NCBI GenBank assembly: GCA_027031685.1
Contig: JALVPS010000095.1
Span: forward strand, 1 to 6,511
Direction: 5' to 3'
Length of the DNA stretch: 6,511 nt
Source of the DNA: Gammaproteobacteria bacterium
GTDB taxonomy: Bacteria > Pseudomonadota > Gammaproteobacteria > UWMA-0217
Shown: positions 5,183 to 6,511 of the stretch, piece after piece
Layout: every line of letters begins with the position of its first letter
How positions within the stretch are numbered: the first letter of the stretch is position 1
Translations under genes and position numbers: made by a program
Notes under the pieces: generated by a model
Seen by the model: only the letters and a program-made list of their open reading frames with translations
Databases searched by the model: none
What the model was told of the DNA's origin: nothing

Positions 5183-5632
5183 ATGGACGAGGACGCCTTT
5201 CGCGACACCTACCATCGGGTCAACGCCACGCGCTGCGTGTTCGAGAAGGCCCTCAACTCGCGCCAGTGCCGCTGTCACCTGGCGCGCCACTTCATCCTTG
5301 CCGGGCGCGACGGCTTCGGCTGCCGCGCCAGCGCCCACCAGGCACGCTGCCGCGAACTGCTCGACACCCTGCGCCAGCGGGCCCGCTTCGCCCTCGGCGT
5401 GACGCGGGCCGACCAGCCGCTGCCCCACGCCCGCGAGATCCGCGTGCAGAACGGTGGGCTGCGCGGGCTGGCGGCCCTGCTGGACGAGGCCGCCACAGAC
5501 ACCCCACCCGATGTCGCCACCGTCGTGGATGCGGCCCTGGCGCGCTATGGAGATATAGAATCAGTTCCTTACGAGGAGATTATCAAGTATATTCTCAGAT
5601 ACGAGGGGCGCCGTCACCGGCGCCGCCGCTGA
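5183..5632 (+). CDS. Uncharacterised cysteine-containing protein, 149 residues
   Basis: I cannot name this family. The 149-residue product has five cysteines clustered in its first 56 residues (Cys18, 29, 31, 47, 56), within RCVFEKALNSRQCRCHLARHF and GCRASAHQARCRELLDTLRQ. This looks like a small metal- or Fe-S-binding helical domain. Residues 84-110 are a linker containing VQNGGLRGLAALLDE. Residues 122-141 (YGDIESVPYEEIIKYILRYE) are encoded by a strikingly AT-rich stretch and are followed by the basic tail GRRHRRRR. The start at 5183 has no good ribosome site, so translation may be coupled to the gene ending 16 bases upstream. No signal peptide or membrane segment is seen. It converges with gluQ, leaving only seven bases between the stops. 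Confidence 0.75.
   Translation: MDEDAFRDTYHRVNATRCVFEKALNSRQCRCHLARHFILAGRDGFGCRASAHQARCRELLDTLRQRARFALGVTRADQPLPHAREIRVQNGGLRGLAALLDEAATDTPPDVATVVDAALARYGDIESVPYEEIIKYILRYEGRRHRRRR
5607..5624. repeat. GC hairpin at the 3' end of the cysteine-protein gene
   Basis: GGCGCCG (5607-5613) and CGGCGCC (5618-5624) form a perfect 7-bp stem around TCAC, inside the last codons of the gene. No T run follows on either strand, so it is not a standard intrinsic terminator. It could slow polymerase or stabilise the 3' end between the two converging genes. Confidence 0.4.
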
Positions 5633-5639
5633 ACTTACT

Positions 5640-6511
5640 TCAGGACAGATCCGGGCATTGGCAGGAAGGCAAGCGATCCAGCGACCAGTTTTCCACACCC
5701 CAGCGCAACAGTTCCGCCGGCGGCGCGCCGCGCAGCCCGGCGGGCGGGGTGTGGCCGAGGAAGGCCAGGGCCTGCCACAGGTTGTGGCTGGCGTGGCGAT
5801 CGTCCAGGGGCGGGGCGTGGGTCTGCTTGCTGAGTTTCTGGCCCTGGGTATTGGTCACCAGCGGCAGGTGCAGGTAGCGGGGCGTGGGCAGGCCCAGGCA
5901 GCGCTGCAGGTGGATCTGGCGCGGGGTGTTGGACAGCAGGTCCTCGCCGCGCACCACCTCGGTAATGCCTTGGGCGGCGTCGTCCACCACCACCGCCAGC
6001 TGGTAGGCGAACAGCCCGTCGGCGCGGCGCACGATGAAGTCCCCCACCTCGCTCTCCAGCCGCTGGTGGCGCGTGCCGCAGCGCAGATCGTCGAAGACCA
6101 CCGGCGCGTCGTCGGTGCGCGCCCGCCAGGCCCGCCGCGCCGCCGGCGCCGGGCCGTGCTCCGGCCGGCAGAAGCCGGGGTAGATGCGCCCGTAGCGGCC
6201 CAGCGGGGCCCGTTCCTGCAGCCGTTTGCGCGAGCAGCCGCAGGGGTAGGCCAGCCCCGCCGCCACCAGCGCGTCCAGGGCCGCCCGGTAGGCCGCCGCG
6301 CGCGTGCTCTGGCGCAGCACGGGGCCGTCCCAGTGCAGTCCGTGCCGTTCCAGGCTGCGCAGGATGGCGTCCTGCGCCCCCGGCTGCTCGCGGGGCGGGT
6401 CCAGATCCTCCATGCGCACCAGCCACTCGCCGCCGGCGTGGCGGGCGTGCAGGCAGCTGCCCACCGCTGCCACCAGCGATCCCAGGTGCAGGGGGCCGGT
6501 GGGGGAGGGGG
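5640..6511 (-). CDS. gluQ: Glutamyl-Q tRNA(Asp) synthetase, 5' end cut by window edge
   Basis: GluQ (YadB) activates glutamate and attaches it to the queuosine at the wobble position of tRNA(Asp). It is a paralogue of the catalytic half of glutamyl-tRNA synthetase. About 290 codons are visible, close to the usual full length of roughly 300, so only a few N-terminal residues are missing. The fragment begins PSPTGPLHLGS, the class I HIGH-type site (HLGS), followed by VRMEDLDPPRE. The zinc site CxC...YxxxC is at fragment residues 91, 93, 111 and 115 (CGC, then YPGFC). The KMSKS-type motif is KLSKQ at 226-230. The anticodon-binding domain of true glutamyl-tRNA synthetase is absent, as expected for GluQ. 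The TGA stop converges with the preceding gene. The start, ribosome site and promoter lie outside the window. Confidence 0.95.
   Translation of the reverse strand, partial: PSPTGPLHLGSLVAAVGSCLHARHAGGEWLVRMEDLDPPREQPGAQDAILRSLERHGLHWDGPVLRQSTRAAAYRAALDALVAAGLAYPCGCSRKRLQERAPLGRYGRIYPGFCRPEHGPAPAARRAWRARTDDAPVVFDDLRCGTRHQRLESEVGDFIVRRADGLFAYQLAVVVDDAAQGITEVVRGEDLLSNTPRQIHLQRCLGLPTPRYLHLPLVTNTQGQKLSKQTHAPPLDDRHASHNLWQALAFLGHTPPAGLRGAPPAELLRWGVENWSLDRLPSCQCPDLS

Noticed and set aside
3075..5402. 775-codon + strand open frame crossing several genes
   Set aside because: It runs out of frame through the YkgJ-type gene and antisense through the 230-residue gene, with Ala/Arg/Ser-rich nonsense composition. 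It is a GC-content artefact, not a giant protein.
5635..6426. Alternative minus-strand frame overlapping gluQ
   Set aside because: Gly/Ala/Pro/Arg-rich shadow; the correct frame carries HLGS, the zinc cysteines and KLSKQ.
1..6511. CRISPR array, tRNA/rRNA, insertion sequence, attachment site or defence island
   Set aside because: I saw no regularly spaced repeats, no tRNA-like cloverleaf, no transposase or integrase motif and no terminal inverted repeats.

Overview
The window is a GC-rich (roughly two thirds G+C by eye), gene-dense bacterial segment. Single-subunit sulfate adenylyltransferase beside a PPi-type phosphofructokinase, a GluQ tRNA-modifying enzyme and several small proteins of proteobacterial style suggest a gammaproteobacterium, plausibly an autotrophic sulfur oxidiser of the Chromatiales/Ectothiorhodospiraceae kind. 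The lineage is inferred from gene content and codon style, not from any database match.

Layout. Bases 1-282 (+) hold the C-terminal end of a CBS-domain protein. It meets the next transcription unit head-on at a clean bidirectional terminator (328-363). Bases 384-2900 (-) hold two pyrophosphate enzymes read in the order sat (ATP sulfurylase) then pfp (PPi-type phosphofructokinase). They are separated by 78 bases with a strong GC hairpin just before the pfp ribosome site. Bases 2901-3169 are a divergent regulatory region. Bases 3170-4069 (+) encode a YkgJ-type cysteine-cluster protein with a long C-terminal extension. It converges, 10 bases apart, with an unnamed 230-residue helical protein (4080-4772, -). 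Bases 4773-4920 are a second divergent promoter region. It leads into two uncharacterised small genes, 4921-5166 and 5183-5632 (+); the second is cysteine-containing and ends in an abrupt AT-rich, rare-codon patch. Bases 5640-6511 (-) hold gluQ, nearly complete but cut at its 5' end by the window edge.

How the genes may work together. Sat makes ATP and sulfate from APS and PPi in the sulfur-oxidation direction. PPi-phosphofructokinase releases PPi when it runs from fructose bisphosphate to fructose 6-phosphate, the Calvin-cycle/gluconeogenic direction. Their side-by-side arrangement suggests a PPi link between carbon and sulfur metabolism, which is the most interesting hypothesis here. The remaining genes look like ordinary chromosomal housekeeping and conserved hypothetical genes. 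I see no mobile element, CRISPR array, tRNA, rRNA or obvious defence or conflict system. The long frames lying antisense to sat and pfp are GC-driven shadows.
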